A DNA stretch of 48,550 nucleotides from Bacteroidales bacterium (GCA_017429765.1 JAFROJ010000003.1:1-48550); one strand, 5' to 3'. Numbered from the stretch's first letter, positions 34,008 to 43,002 are shown. Notes: generated from the letters alone by a model not told the origin. Numbers and translations are program-made.

Positions 34008-34169
34008 ATGGCAAAGAAAGCAGTCGCTACATTCGCCGCGAAGGCCGGCGCCAAGAGCATGGTGAAATGCATCCGCATGGACAAGTCCCCCAAGACGGGA
34101 GCTTATTTCTTCACCGAGCAGCTCGTCGAGGCTGAGAAGACCAAGGAATTCTTCGAGGGAAAGAAATAA
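34008..34169 (+). CDS. DUF4295 small basic protein
   Basis: 53 aa, MAKKAVATFAAKAGAKSMVK, then KSPKTGAYFFTEQLV and a lysine-rich end. It matches the Bacteroidota DUF4295 family, which is almost always found right behind rpmB-rpmG and is therefore suspected to be ribosome-associated. Start 12 bases after rpmG; an AAGGAGA lies upstream of the ATG. Confidence 0.9.
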   Translation: MAKKAVATFAAKAGAKSMVKCIRMDKSPKTGAYFFTEQLVEAEKTKEFFEGKK

Positions 34170-34193
34170 TTCTCTTCGGAAAAGATACTTTCG

Positions 34194-34223
34194 GGCGGGC
34201 GCCAAGAGGCGTCCGCCTTTTTT
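34194..34223 (+). terminator. Rho-independent terminator of rpmB-rpmG-DUF4295
   Basis: GGCGGGCGCC (34194-34203), loop AAGA, GGCGTCCGCC (34208-34217), one G-T wobble, then six T residues. Confidence 0.92.
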
Positions 34224-34241
34224 ATTTAACCCGAATTCGCG

Positions 34242-34249
34242 TATATTTG
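34242..34249 (+). promoter_or_regulatory. Probable -7 element of ftsY promoter
   Basis: TATATTTG, a full match to TAnnTTTG, 21 bases before the ftsY ATG and directly after a terminator. No TTTG at -33. Confidence 0.6.
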
Positions 34250-34270
34250 TAGGTTAATACACAAAGTGTC

Positions 34271-35203
34271 ATGGGACTGTTTGACAAAGGCGTGCAAAAG
34301 ACGAAAGAAGGCTTTTTCCAGAGGCTTTCGAGGGCCGTGGCCGGCAAGTCCAGGGTGGACGACGACATCCTCGACGCCATCGAGGAGGCCCTGGTGGCGT
34401 CCGACATGGGCGTGGACACGACCCTGAAGATCGTGGACAGCCTTGAGGAGAGGGTCGGCAGGGACAAGTACATGTCCATGGACGAGCTCGTCGGGATGCT
34501 TCGTGACGAGATCGGGAAAATGCTGGACGTTGACGGCGAGGAGGCTCCCTCCGAGCCTTTCGACCTGAGTCGGAAGCCCTTGGTCGTGATGGTCGTCGGT
34601 GTCAACGGGGTGGGGAAGACCACCACCATCGGCAAGCTGGCCGCCAGGTACAAGGCCATGGGCAAGAAAGTCGTCATAGGGGCCGCCGACACCTTCAGGG
34701 CCGCCGCCGTCGACCAGCTCGTGATCTGGTCCGAGAGGGCCGGGGTGGAGATCGTCAAGCAGGGCATGGGCGCTGACCCGGCCTCCGTGGCTTACGACAC
34801 TGTCAAGTCGGCTGTCGCCCGTGGGGCCGACATGGTCCTGATCGACACCGCCGGCAGGCTCCATAACAGGGTGGACCTGATGAACGAGCTGACTAAGATC
34901 CGCAACGTGACCCGCAAGGTCATCCCCGACGCCCCTCACGAGGTCTTGCTCGTCCTCGACGCCTCCACCGGCCAGAACGCCTACCAGCAGGCCAAGGAGT
35001 TCTCAAGGGCGACCGACATCACCTCCCTCGCGGTCACCAAACTGGACGGGACCGCCAAGGGCGGGGTCGTGATAGGAATAGTCGACCAGCTCAAGGTTCC
35101 CGTGAAGTTCATCGGGATCGGAGAGGGGGTCGATGACCTTAAAGTGTTCGACAAAAAGGAGTTCGTGAACGCCTTATTCTCAAAGGAAGATATTGATAAA
35201 TAA
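34271..35203 (+). CDS. ftsY: Signal recognition particle receptor FtsY
   Basis: Membrane-docking GTPase for SRP-ribosome complexes. 310 aa, the short form without the long acidic A domain. N-terminal helical NF domain about residues 1-95, then the G domain: GVNGVGKTTTIGKLAARY (G1), DTFRAAAVDQL (G2/insertion box), LIDTAGRLHN (G3), AVTKLDGTAKGG (G4), and closing GIGEGVDDLKVFDKKEFVNA. 6 bases before pheT. Confidence 0.97.
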   Translation: MGLFDKGVQKTKEGFFQRLSRAVAGKSRVDDDILDAIEEALVASDMGVDTTLKIVDSLEERVGRDKYMSMDELVGMLRDEIGKMLDVDGEEAPSEPFDLSRKPLVVMVVGVNGVGKTTTIGKLAARYKAMGKKVVIGAADTFRAAAVDQLVIWSERAGVEIVKQGMGADPASVAYDTVKSAVARGADMVLIDTAGRLHNRVDLMNELTKIRNVTRKVIPDAPHEVLLVLDASTGQNAYQQAKEFSRATDITSLAVTKLDGTAKGGVVIGIVDQLKVPVKFIGIGEGVDDLKVFDKKEFVNALFSKEDIDK

Positions 35204-35209
35204 ATAATT

Positions 35210-37651
35210 ATGAAGCTCTCTTACAATTGGCTGAAAGATTATCTCGAATTTGACTTGACACCGGCCCAGGTGGCCGACGCCATGACCGACATCGGCATCG
35301 AGGTCGATTCCCTCGAGGAACAGGAGGAGATTCCCGGTGGTTTGGCCGGGGTCGTGGTGGCCGAGGTTCTCGAGTGCGAGCCGCACCCGGACTCCGACCA
35401 TCTCCATGTCACCAAGGTGGACGACGGCTCCGGTGAGCCGGTGACCGTGGTCTGCGGCGCCCCCAACGTCGCGGCCGGCCAGAAAGTCCTTTTCGCCAGG
35501 ATCGGGACGGTCCTTCCCGGGGACTTCAAGATCAAGAAGTCCAAGATCCGCGGGGTCGAGTCCTTCGGAATGATCTGCGCCGCTGACGAGCTCGGGATAG
35601 GCGAGGACCACTCCGGGATCATGGTCCTGCCCGCCGAGGCCGTTGTCGGCACTCCCGCCAAGGAATATCTCCACCTCAAGACCGAGGCCGTCATCGAATA
35701 TGAGATCACCGCCAACAGGGTGGACGCCTCGTCGCACATCGGTGTGGCCCGCGACCTGTTCGCCTGGATGGCCTTGAACAATATTCCCTGCTCTTTCAAG
35801 TACCCTTCTGTCGATGCCTGGAAGGAAGGCGAAGGGAATGCTGTTCCCATCGAGGTCCAGGATCCCTCGGCCGCTCCCCGCTATTGCGGGATCACGGTCA
35901 AGGGGGTCAAGGTCGGGCCTTCCCCGGAATGGCTGCGCCAGAGGTTGACCGCCATCGGGCTCAGGCCCATCGACAATGTGGTCGATGTCTCCAACTTCAT
36001 CCTATGGGAGCTCGGCCAGCCCCTGCACACCTTCGACGCCGACAAGATCACCGGCGGGAAGGTGATAGTCAGGAGAGCGGCCGAGGGCGAGAAGATCGTC
36101 ACCCTGGACGAGCAGGAGAGGAAGCTTTCCGCCGAGGACATCGTCATCGCCGACTCCGAGGGTCCCATGTGCATAGCGGGCGTGTTCGGAGGCGTTGATT
36201 CCGGTGTGACCGAGTCGACGACGAGCGTGTTCATCGAGAGCGCCTATTTCGACCCGGGCTCCGTCCGTAAGACCTCCAAGAGGCACACCCTTCAGACCGA
36301 CGCATCGTTCCGTTTCGAGAGAGGCTGCGATCCGGGAATAACCGAATACGCCTGCAAACGCGCCGCCCTCCTCATCCGGGAGGTCGCCGGCGGCGAGATT
36401 GTCGGGGGAATGGAGGAGTTCTATCCCGAGAAGATAGCCAGGAAGGTGATCGATCTTGACTACGACAGGATCGAGGCTTTCATCGGCAAGAAGATAGGCC
36501 ACGACACCATCGAGAGGATCCTGACCCTCCTGAGCTACGAGTTCGTCGAGAAGAGGCCCGGAGGCGCGACTGTCGCCGCCCCTTCCTACATGGTCGATGT
36601 GGAGAGGGAGTGCGATGTCGTCGAGGAGATCCTCAGGATCTACGGCTACAACCAGATCGATCTCCCCAAGCACATGAAGATGTCCGTCAACGCCACCCCG
36701 TCCCCCGAGCCGGAGGCTGTCCGCAACGGCATCTCCAACTTCCTGGCCGCCAACGGCTTCGTCGAGATAATGAACAACTCCCTGACGAAAGCGGCTTATT
36801 ACAAGGGACTTACCACCTTCCCTGAGGAGAAGTGCGCCACCATAGTCAACCCCCTGAGCTCCGACCTGAACGTCATGCGTCAGACTCTCTTGTTCGGAGG
36901 CCTTGAGGTCATCGCCTACAACATCAACCGCCAGATCCCCTCGATGAGGCTCTTCGAGTACGGCTCGGTCTACAGCAAGGATCCCTCGGGAGACGGCAAG
37001 ACCCTGGCGTCCTATAACGAGGGCCAGATGTTCTCCATTCTCATCACCGGCTCCGCCGGGAAGTCCTGGAATGTCCAGCCCGGCAAGAGCTCCTTCTTCG
37101 AGCTCAAGGGCTATGTGGATCTTCTGCTCAAGCGTTTCGGGACCGACCTTCTCCAGATGGAGACCGCCCCCGCCCCGGCCGATCTGTTCAGCGAGGGAGT
37201 CGCTTACTCTCTCCCCGGGACTCATCTCCCCCTGGCCGTCATCGGTGTGATCCAGCCCGCCCTCGCCAGGAAGTTCGATGTCAAGCAGCCTGTGTTCGCG
37301 GCGGAGATCAGCTGGGAGACCCTTTTCAAGATCGTCAAGAGGGACAAGGTCTCCTTCAAGGAGCTTCCCAAGTTCCCCGAGGTCCGCAGGGATCTCGCCC
37401 TCCTGCTCGACGAGGGAGTGAGTTTCGCCGACCTTCACCGCGCCTCCTTCAAAGTGGCCAAAAAGCTGCTCAGGAGCGTGACTCTTTTCGATGTCTACAG
37501 GGGCGACAAGATTCCAGCCGGGAAGAAGCAGTACGCCCTTGGCTTCACCCTTCAGGACGCCGCCAAAACCCTTACCGACGCCGATGTGGAGAAGATCATG
37601 GACAGGCTCCTCGCGACCTTCAAGAACGACTTCGGCGCCGCTTTGAGATAG
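35210..37651 (+). CDS. pheT: Phenylalanyl-tRNA synthetase beta subunit
   Basis: 813 aa. With PheS (not in this window) forms the alpha2beta2 enzyme. Domains: N-terminal MKLSYNWLKDYLEFDLTPAQ; the EMAP-type tRNA-binding domain with ECEPHPDSDHLHVTKVD and VVCGAPNVAAGQKV; the B3/4 editing domain with RPIDNVVDVSNFILWELGQP; B5 with the DNA-binding-like fold around FIGKKIGHDTIERILTLLSY; the catalytic-like core; and the C-terminal FDX-ACB domain starting PKFPEVRRDLALLLDEGVSF. Not next to pheS, as is usual in this phylum. The DUF4296 gene follows after 4 bases. Confidence 0.97.
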   Translation: MKLSYNWLKDYLEFDLTPAQVADAMTDIGIEVDSLEEQEEIPGGLAGVVVAEVLECEPHPDSDHLHVTKVDDGSGEPVTVVCGAPNVAAGQKVLFARIGTVLPGDFKIKKSKIRGVESFGMICAADELGIGEDHSGIMVLPAEAVVGTPAKEYLHLKTEAVIEYEITANRVDASSHIGVARDLFAWMALNNIPCSFKYPSVDAWKEGEGNAVPIEVQDPSAAPRYCGITVKGVKVGPSPEWLRQRLTAIGLRPIDNVVDVSNFILWELGQPLHTFDADKITGGKVIVRRAAEGEKIVTLDEQERKLSAEDIVIADSEGPMCIAGVFGGVDSGVTESTTSVFIESAYFDPGSVRKTSKRHTLQTDASFRFERGCDPGITEYACKRAALLIREVAGGEIVGGMEEFYPEKIARKVIDLDYDRIEAFIGKKIGHDTIERILTLLSYEFVEKRPGGATVAAPSYMVDVERECDVVEEILRIYGYNQIDLPKHMKMSVNATPSPEPEAVRNGISNFLAANGFVEIMNNSLTKAAYYKGLTTFPEEKCATIVNPLSSDLNVMRQTLLFGGLEVIAYNINRQIPSMRLFEYGSVYSKDPSGDGKTLASYNEGQMFSILITGSAGKSWNVQPGKSSFFELKGYVDLLLKRFGTDLLQMETAPAPADLFSEGVAYSLPGTHLPLAVIGVIQPALARKFDVKQPVFAAEISWETLFKIVKRDKVSFKELPKFPEVRRDLALLLDEGVSFADLHRASFKVAKKLLRSVTLFDVYRGDKIPAGKKQYALGFTLQDAAKTLTDADVEKIMDRLLATFKNDFGAALR

Positions 37652-37655
37652 GAAT

Positions 37656-38270
37656 ATGGGAAGGGCTCTCAAGGGAATGTCTTTGGCGGCGGCCATCCTG
37701 GCCGTCGTCGTGTCATGCTCCAGGTCGCCGGTGGTCATCCCGCGCGGCGACATGGAGATGATCTACCGCGACATGTTCCTGGCCGACGAGTGGCTCAACG
37801 AGAGCTCTGACAGGCGGAGCAAAGCCGACACAACCTGGTTCTACGAGCCGATATTCGAGAAATACGGCTACACTGTCGAGGACTACAGGTTCAGTGTCGA
37901 TCACTATCTCTCGGACCCGAAGCGTTACGCCGAGATGCTCGGCAGGGTCGGGGAGAGCCTCGAGAGTGAGGCGAACGCTATCCGGAAGGAAATCGAGCTC
38001 CAGCAGAAGCTCAAGTTCAGGGCCGACTCCATAGCCCTTCTCTTGTTGAGGTTCTCTGTCAAGGATTTCCCGAGCTACATCGATCTTTTCAAGGTCGACT
38101 CGATGACCGACACCATTGACTTCAGGCGGAATGGCAGGGGGGCTTATCACCCTGTGCCTGTCGTGGAGGACACTGTTTTCCACGGTCCAGCCTTGATTGT
38201 CAGGGACACGACAACCCTGGCGCCGGAGACCCCGGAGCCCGAACATAAACCTATCCCATGGCGAGAATAG
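37656..38270 (+). CDS. DUF4296 lipoprotein
   Basis: 204 aa. Signal with lipobox (LAAAILAVVVSCSRSP, lipid Cys21). The segment VIPRGDMEMIYRDMFLADEW followed by FYEPIFEKYGYTVEDYRFSV is typical of DUF4296, a Bacteroidota lipoprotein of unknown function. The C-terminal half is charged and helical, then Pro/Glu-rich. The last 13 bases overlap the amidohydrolase start, so translation is coupled. Confidence 0.85.
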   Translation: MGRALKGMSLAAAILAVVVSCSRSPVVIPRGDMEMIYRDMFLADEWLNESSDRRSKADTTWFYEPIFEKYGYTVEDYRFSVDHYLSDPKRYAEMLGRVGESLESEANAIRKEIELQQKLKFRADSIALLLLRFSVKDFPSYIDLFKVDSMTDTIDFRRNGRGAYHPVPVVEDTVFHGPALIVRDTTTLAPETPEPEHKPIPWRE

Positions 38271-39445
38271 CCGCTGAATATCTTTACACCCTCGACAGCC
38301 CCGAGCCTATCAGGAACGGGTACGTGGAGTGTGACCGGGAGGGGACCGTGACAGCCCTCGGTGAGTGCGCCGACCCTTCGGCTGAAGAGATATTCCTTGA
38401 GGGGGCCCTCGCTCCCGGTTTTGTCAACACCCACTGCCATGTGGAGCTCTCTTATCTATGGAAGAAGTTCCGCAAGGGTTCCGGCATGGCGGGCTTCATC
38501 GACCAGATCAACGCCCTTCGCGACACCACTCCTCTCGCGGAGAAGGTCGCCGACATCCGTAAGTGGATGGATGTCATGTGGGAAAGGGGAGTCTCCGCGA
38601 TGGCCGACATCAGCAACTGTGACGATTCTTTCGCGGTCAAGCGGGAGTCCCCGATGTACACCAGGACCTTCCTTGAGGTCTTCGGCACCGAGCCGGAGGA
38701 CTGCCCAGCCGTGATGGAGGGGGTCCTGGCTCTCAAGAGGAAGGCCGAGAGCCTCGGCCTGGACGCCACTCCCACGCCTCACGCCTGCTACACCATGAGC
38801 CCTGAGCTTCTGACCGCCGTGTCGGCCGAGGGACTCAAGACAGGCTTCCTCTCGTTCCATTCGGAGGAGAGCCAGGAGGAGGAGGACATGATAAGGTTCG
38901 GCCGCGGGGCGATGTGGGATAACAGGAAAGCCGCCGGGATGAGCGTCCCTCCGGTCACGGGAGGCTCCTCACTCCGGTATTTCATAGACCGGCTTCAGAA
39001 GGCCCACCCCGCTCCTTTCGAGGAGAGGATCCTTCTTGTCCATGAGGTTTGCATGGATCAGGAGGGAATAGACGAGGTTAAGAGAGTGATGAGCCGCCCG
39101 TTCGTGGCCCTTTGCCCTTGCTCCAACATATTCATACACAATGCCCTTCCCCCTGTTGACCTGATGCGCCGGAACTCCCTGAGGCTGACGGTCGGGACGG
39201 ACTCCCTGTCCAGCAACGACGACCTTGACATCGTCCGGGAGCTCTACTGCCTGCAAGGACATGTCGAGGGGCTATCGCTCGGGGAACTCCTGACCTGGGC
39301 TTGCCGCAACGGGGCTGAGTTCCTTGGGAAAGAGGCCGAGCTCGGTTCGATAGGGATCGGGCAGAGACCCGGGATAGTTTTTATTGACAACCTTGACGCC
39401 GAAGGCCGTCTTACCGCCGGAAGCTGTTCATACAGACTGGTTTAG
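38258..39445 (+). CDS. Amidohydrolase-family protein (deaminase/chlorohydrolase type)
   Basis: 395 aa, metal-dependent hydrolase of the SsnA/TrzN/cytosine-deaminase branch. Metal ligands: HCHVELSYL (HxH), SFHSEESQEEED (His in the middle of the barrel), LLVHEVCMD, and VGTDSLSSNDDLDIVREL with the catalytic Asp. The N-terminal beta-sandwich and C-terminal return strand (GQRPGIVFIDNL) are present. Substrate unknown; aminodeoxyfutalosine deaminase is one possibility in this group. It overlaps the DUF4296 gene and is followed 4 bases later by a radical SAM gene. Confidence 0.85.
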   Translation: MARIAAEYLYTLDSPEPIRNGYVECDREGTVTALGECADPSAEEIFLEGALAPGFVNTHCHVELSYLWKKFRKGSGMAGFIDQINALRDTTPLAEKVADIRKWMDVMWERGVSAMADISNCDDSFAVKRESPMYTRTFLEVFGTEPEDCPAVMEGVLALKRKAESLGLDATPTPHACYTMSPELLTAVSAEGLKTGFLSFHSEESQEEEDMIRFGRGAMWDNRKAAGMSVPPVTGGSSLRYFIDRLQKAHPAPFEERILLVHEVCMDQEGIDEVKRVMSRPFVALCPCSNIFIHNALPPVDLMRRNSLRLTVGTDSLSSNDDLDIVRELYCLQGHVEGLSLGELLTWACRNGAEFLGKEAELGSIGIGQRPGIVFIDNLDAEGRLTAGSCSYRLV

Positions 39446-39449
39446 GCCT

Positions 39450-40205
39450 ATGATGAGAGAAGAGATAGTCTTTGGGCCCATCCACTCGAGAAGGCTGGGA
39501 TCATCCTTGGGGATCAACGTTCTCCCCGAGCGTGGCAAGATCTGCAATTTCGATTGCGTCTACTGCGAGTGCGGCTGGAACAAGGACGGCAGGGGGGACA
39601 CAAGGCTTCCTTCGGCCGGCCAGCTTAGGGCCCGCCTCGAGGCGAAGCTTATCGAGTGCCGCGACAACGGTATTCCCGTGGACTCCATCACATTCTCAGG
39701 CGACGGCGAGCCGACCATCAACCCCGAATTCCCGGAGATGGTGGACATCAGCCTGGAACTCAGGGACATGTACTATCCCCAGGCGGTTGTCTCGGTGCTA
39801 TCGAACGCCACGATGATCGGCAGGAAGGAAGTCTTTGAGGCCCTGAGGAAGGTGGACAACCCCATCCTGAAACTCGACGCTCCCACGGACGAGCTCGTGA
39901 GGAAGATAAACCAGCCCCAGGGTGATTACCATGTGGCCGATGTGGTGGAGAACCTGAAGAGGTTCGAGGGGACTTTCACATTGCAGACCATGTTCCTTCG
40001 CTTCGGGGATTTCGACTCCTCCTCGCCCGAGGTTCTCGAGGGCTGGATGAATATAGTGAGGGAGGTCAAGCCCAGGGAGATCATGGTCTACACCTTGGAC
40101 CGCGAGGCTCCGGCCGAGGGGCTCCAGAAAATCTCCGCCGAGGAGATGGAGGCGTTGACAAGGCCGCTGGCCGAGGAGGGATTCAAAATCCAAGTGAGGG
40201 GATAA
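39450..40205 (+). CDS. Radical SAM protein (COG0731-like Fe-S oxidoreductase)
   Basis: 251 aa from ATG 39450, the first ATG after the preceding stop; an open stretch upstream lies inside the amidohydrolase gene. The radical SAM cluster motif is KICNFDCVYCECGW (CxxxCxxC). FGPIHSRRLGSSLGINVLP before it and ITFSGDGEPTINPEF after it are characteristic of COG0731 proteins related to the wybutosine enzyme family. No C-terminal SPASM domain. Substrate not known. Confidence 0.85.
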   Translation: MMREEIVFGPIHSRRLGSSLGINVLPERGKICNFDCVYCECGWNKDGRGDTRLPSAGQLRARLEAKLIECRDNGIPVDSITFSGDGEPTINPEFPEMVDISLELRDMYYPQAVVSVLSNATMIGRKEVFEALRKVDNPILKLDAPTDELVRKINQPQGDYHVADVVENLKRFEGTFTLQTMFLRFGDFDSSSPEVLEGWMNIVREVKPREIMVYTLDREAPAEGLQKISAEEMEALTRPLAEEGFKIQVRG

Positions 40206-40232
40206 ATGATTGACAATTAATATTCTATTAAT

Positions 40233-41126
40233 ATGGATTCGACATTCGCCAAGTACGGGTATTCTCCTGATGTTGAGAAGATCGCGAAAAGACTGGACGC
40301 TATCGCCGCCAACATCGACAGCGTGACCACTCCCAAGATCCTGATGGATTGCATGGCCCTCATGGACCTCACTACCCTTCGTACGGAGGACACTCCCGCC
40401 TCGGTCGCCAAGCTTGTCGGCAAGGTGAACTCGTTCAAGGGGGATTATCCCGACTATCCTCTTCCCGCCTCGGTGTGTGTGTTCTCCAATTTCGCCTCGC
40501 TGGTGAGAGACTCCCTGGCTGACAGGAGCGTCCATGTGACAGCGGTCTCGGGGTGTTTCCCGACCTCCCAGAGCTTTATCGAGGTCAAGGTCAAGGAATG
40601 CGAGATGGCGGTTCTCTCCGGCGCGGATGAGATCGACATCGTGCTTGCTCTCAACTCTTTCATGGCCAAGGACTTCGTGTCCGCAAGGTCAGAGATCCGG
40701 GCGATGAGGGAGGCTGTGGATTCCACCGCCGCCAGGCTCGGGAGGAAGGTGGTCCTGAAGGTCATCCTCGAGACAGGCCTTCTCGTGACTCCCCAGAGGA
40801 TCGCCGAGGCCTCATTCCTGGCGATGGAGGAGGGTGCGGATTTCATCAAGACATCCACGGGCAAGGTGAGTGTCAACGCCACTCCTGTCGCCGCCTATGT
40901 CATGTGCGAGTGCATAAAGGCGTTCTATTCGTCCACGGGCCGGAAAGTCGGGTTCAAGGCCGCGGGAGGCATCTCGACTGCCAAGGACGCCGTGTGCTAC
41001 TATTCGATAGTCAAGACTGTGCTCGGTGAGGAGTGGCTGGACAAGAGTCTCTTCCGCTTCGGGGTCAGCCGTCTCGCCAACTCGCTCATGTCCGCCGTCA
41101 GGGGCGAGACCGTGACATATTTCTAG
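40233..41126 (+). CDS. deoC: Deoxyribose-phosphate aldolase
   Basis: Splits 2-deoxyribose-5-phosphate into glyceraldehyde-3-phosphate and acetaldehyde, the last step of deoxynucleoside use. 297 aa; the extra N-terminal 50 residues compared with E. coli DeoC (259) are helical. Key residues: the Schiff-base Lys in GADFIKTSTGKVSVNAT, the second Lys in VGFKAAGGISTAKDA, and Asp in SGADEIDIVLALNSF. Single gene followed by a clear terminator. Confidence 0.95.
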   Translation: MDSTFAKYGYSPDVEKIAKRLDAIAANIDSVTTPKILMDCMALMDLTTLRTEDTPASVAKLVGKVNSFKGDYPDYPLPASVCVFSNFASLVRDSLADRSVHVTAVSGCFPTSQSFIEVKVKECEMAVLSGADEIDIVLALNSFMAKDFVSARSEIRAMREAVDSTAARLGRKVVLKVILETGLLVTPQRIAEASFLAMEEGADFIKTSTGKVSVNATPVAAYVMCECIKAFYSSTGRKVGFKAAGGISTAKDAVCYYSIVKTVLGEEWLDKSLFRFGVSRLANSLMSAVRGETVTYF

Positions 41127-41173
41127 GGTTTTTTCGGAAAAAATTCCCTTTTTCCATTAAGGAAAACCTTATT

Positions 41174-41200
41174 GCAACGCCGCCCAGCGGCGTTTTTTTG
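41174..41200 (+). terminator. Rho-independent terminator after deoC
   Basis: AACGCCGC (41176-41183), loop CCA, GCGGCGTT (41187-41194), perfect 8-bp stem followed by a T tract. Confidence 0.92.
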
Positions 41201-41202
41201 TT

Positions 41203-41233
41203 TTATCCGTTGAATATTTCATCCAACGGATAA
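41203..41233 (+). promoter_or_regulatory. Perfect inverted repeat over a promoter: candidate operator
   Basis: TTATCCGTTG (41203-41212), 11 bases, CAACGGATAA (41224-41233). It covers the place of the -33 box of the promoter whose -7 element is at 41241, so a bound dimeric regulator would block or guide RNA polymerase. Confidence 0.6.
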
Positions 41234-41248
41234 GCTCCCGTACCTTTG
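41217..41248 (+). promoter_or_regulatory. Promoter of the zinc-peptidase-like lipoprotein
   Basis: TTTC (41217-41220) as an imperfect -33 box, 20 bases, then TACCTTTG (41241-41248), a full -7 match, 24 bases before the ATG. Confidence 0.65.
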
Positions 41249-41272
41249 CCCCGTAACTAAACTTAAACAATT

Positions 41273-42847
41273 ATGAAATGGTTTTTTAAACTGATGCTGC
41301 CGGCGCTCGTCCTCGCGTCTTGCGCCGACAAGGAGGGATCTCCCCTCGCTGTTGATCCTTTGGAAACGGGTGAAAGACCCGAGGTTGTGTCTCACGGGAT
41401 GATCGAGCTGGGCGATGAGCTCGACAACCCTTATTCAGTGACGAACATGTCGGCGGCTCTCGCCGGCGTTTACCCGACCAGGGCAGCGGTCGAGTTGGCT
41501 CCTACCGATCTCTATGTCAGGTTCCTGCCCGGAACCGCCGACGATTTCGACCGCCTTCAGGGCCTCGGGGTCGAGTTGTTCGACTATCCTCTCGACCGCG
41601 AGATTCTCACCGACGGGGACTACTATCACGACCCGACGATTCCCGCCGGGGAGATCTCCTGGCAGTACTCGGTGGTTCCCGCTGGCTTCGAGTTCCCTGA
41701 GGGCATCCGCCACGAGGTGCTGGAGAATTGCTTTATCCCCGATGACGAAGTCCCGACCAAGGGTCTTGAGGACGTGGACTGGGACGCCGTGGAAAGGAGG
41801 TCATTCGAGGCCACGGGGAATGGAGCCATGCTCCCCGCCCTGACGAGGGCGAAGACCAAATCCAAGCCCTCGGGAAGGATCACGATCGTGGACGACAAGC
41901 TCGGGAAGGCTGTTGGTGTCGCCGGGGTGAAGATGGTCGCCAATGTGTTCGTGAAGGTGTCCACGACCTACACTGACGTCCAGGGTAACTATTCATTCCC
42001 CGCCAAGTTCTCCGCCAAGCCCAAGTACAGCATCTGCTTCCAGAACAAGCTCGGTTTCACGATCGGGATGAACCTGGTGCTGGTGCCGGCGTCTGTCTCG
42101 ACGATCGGCAAGGACGATCCGGAGGGAGTCGATGTCACGATCAACAGCAACTCGGACAACGTCCTTTTCCGCAGGTGTGTGGTCAACAACGCCGCCTATG
42201 ACTATTTCCAGGCCTGCTCGACCAAAGGGATAACCGCCCCTCCCAGGAACCTGCGTTTCTGGATCCTGAACAGTCTCCGGCCGTCAAGCGCCCTCATGAT
42301 GCATCAGGGAGCGATCATCGACACGAAACTTGTCGGCAACTTCCTCGATGTCTACAGGATCTTGATCCAGGTTTTTGTCCCGGACATCACGATAGGGTCC
42401 AAAGACAAGAACGGCAAGTACGCCGATCTGTACTCCACCGCGATACATGAGCTGGCCCACGCCTCCCACTTCTCCGTGGTGAAGAAAGACTATTGGAACA
42501 CCCTCGCGACCTATGTGCTGTCCTCCTACATCCTGACCGGCTCTTGCTACGGATCCGACTCCAGGGAGAACTCGGGCTACTGCGCGGTGGCCGAGATGTG
42601 GGCGTACTATGTCGGGAACAAGTTCTACAAGGACCGTTACGGGGCCAATCTCAACCATGGCTATGGCCTGTGGTTCCATCCGGAGATCCTTATGTCCCTG
42701 GACGAGGGCGGAATCAGCATGGCGCAGATTTTCTCGGCCCTGACACCGTCAGTCACCGATTCCGAGGCGTTCAAGGACGAGTTGATCAGCGTTAATCCAT
42801 CCAAGAAGTCGCTGATCGAGTCGTCGTTCAGGAGAAACACAAGATAG
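41273..42847 (+). CDS. Putative zinc-metallopeptidase lipoprotein (HExxH)
   Basis: 524 aa. Signal MKWFFKLMLPALVLASCADK with lipobox (Cys17). N-terminal region to about residue 200 is of unknown fold. About residues 205-270 resemble a carboxypeptidase regulatory-like sandwich (GRITIVDDKLGKAVGVAGVK ... TYTDVQGNYSF). The C-terminal part has TAIHELAHASHFSV, a zinc-binding HExxH, and later YCAVAEMWAYYVG, whose Glu could be the third ligand of a gluzincin-type protease. Similar lipoproteins with HExxH are known in Bacteroides, none to my knowledge characterised. Activity is predicted, not shown. Own promoter with an operator-like repeat. Confidence 0.75.
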   Translation: MKWFFKLMLPALVLASCADKEGSPLAVDPLETGERPEVVSHGMIELGDELDNPYSVTNMSAALAGVYPTRAAVELAPTDLYVRFLPGTADDFDRLQGLGVELFDYPLDREILTDGDYYHDPTIPAGEISWQYSVVPAGFEFPEGIRHEVLENCFIPDDEVPTKGLEDVDWDAVERRSFEATGNGAMLPALTRAKTKSKPSGRITIVDDKLGKAVGVAGVKMVANVFVKVSTTYTDVQGNYSFPAKFSAKPKYSICFQNKLGFTIGMNLVLVPASVSTIGKDDPEGVDVTINSNSDNVLFRRCVVNNAAYDYFQACSTKGITAPPRNLRFWILNSLRPSSALMMHQGAIIDTKLVGNFLDVYRILIQVFVPDITIGSKDKNGKYADLYSTAIHELAHASHFSVVKKDYWNTLATYVLSSYILTGSCYGSDSRENSGYCAVAEMWAYYVGNKFYKDRYGANLNHGYGLWFHPEILMSLDEGGISMAQIFSALTPSVTDSEAFKDELISVNPSKKSLIESSFRRNTR

Positions 42848-42869
42848 ACCGTGCCATCCGCGCTTTTTA

Positions 42870-42900
42870 TTTGCGATTTCGAGAACAATTCGTATCTTTG
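42870..42900 (+). promoter_or_regulatory. Bacteroidota-type promoter of tRNA-Leu
   Basis: TTTG at 42870-42873, exactly 19 bases, TATCTTTG at 42893-42900; the tRNA starts 16 bases later. Same spacing as the tRNA-fMet promoter. Confidence 0.85.
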
Positions 42901-42915
42901 CAGTCCACTTGAAAG

Positions 42916-42998
42916 GCGCGGGTGGCGAAATGGTAGACGCGCTAGTTTCAGGAGCTAGTGTCAATTGCGACGTGTGAGTTCGACTCTCATCCCGCGCA
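42916..42998 (+). tRNA. tRNA-Leu (CAG)
   Basis: Class II tRNA: acceptor GCGCGGG/CCCGCGC with discriminator A, anticodon stem CTAGT/GCTAG around TTCAGGA (anticodon CAG at 42949-42951), variable arm stem GTC/GAC, T arm GTGAG-TTCGACT-CTCAT. CCA not encoded. It marks the border to the AT-rich region. Confidence 0.96.
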
Positions 42999-43002
42999 CA
43001 TG

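Noticed and set aside
36002-37753. Long open frame antisense to pheT (583 codons)
   Set aside because: It is a shadow of GC-rich codons in pheT; pheT has full family motifs and the antisense product shows no domain pattern.
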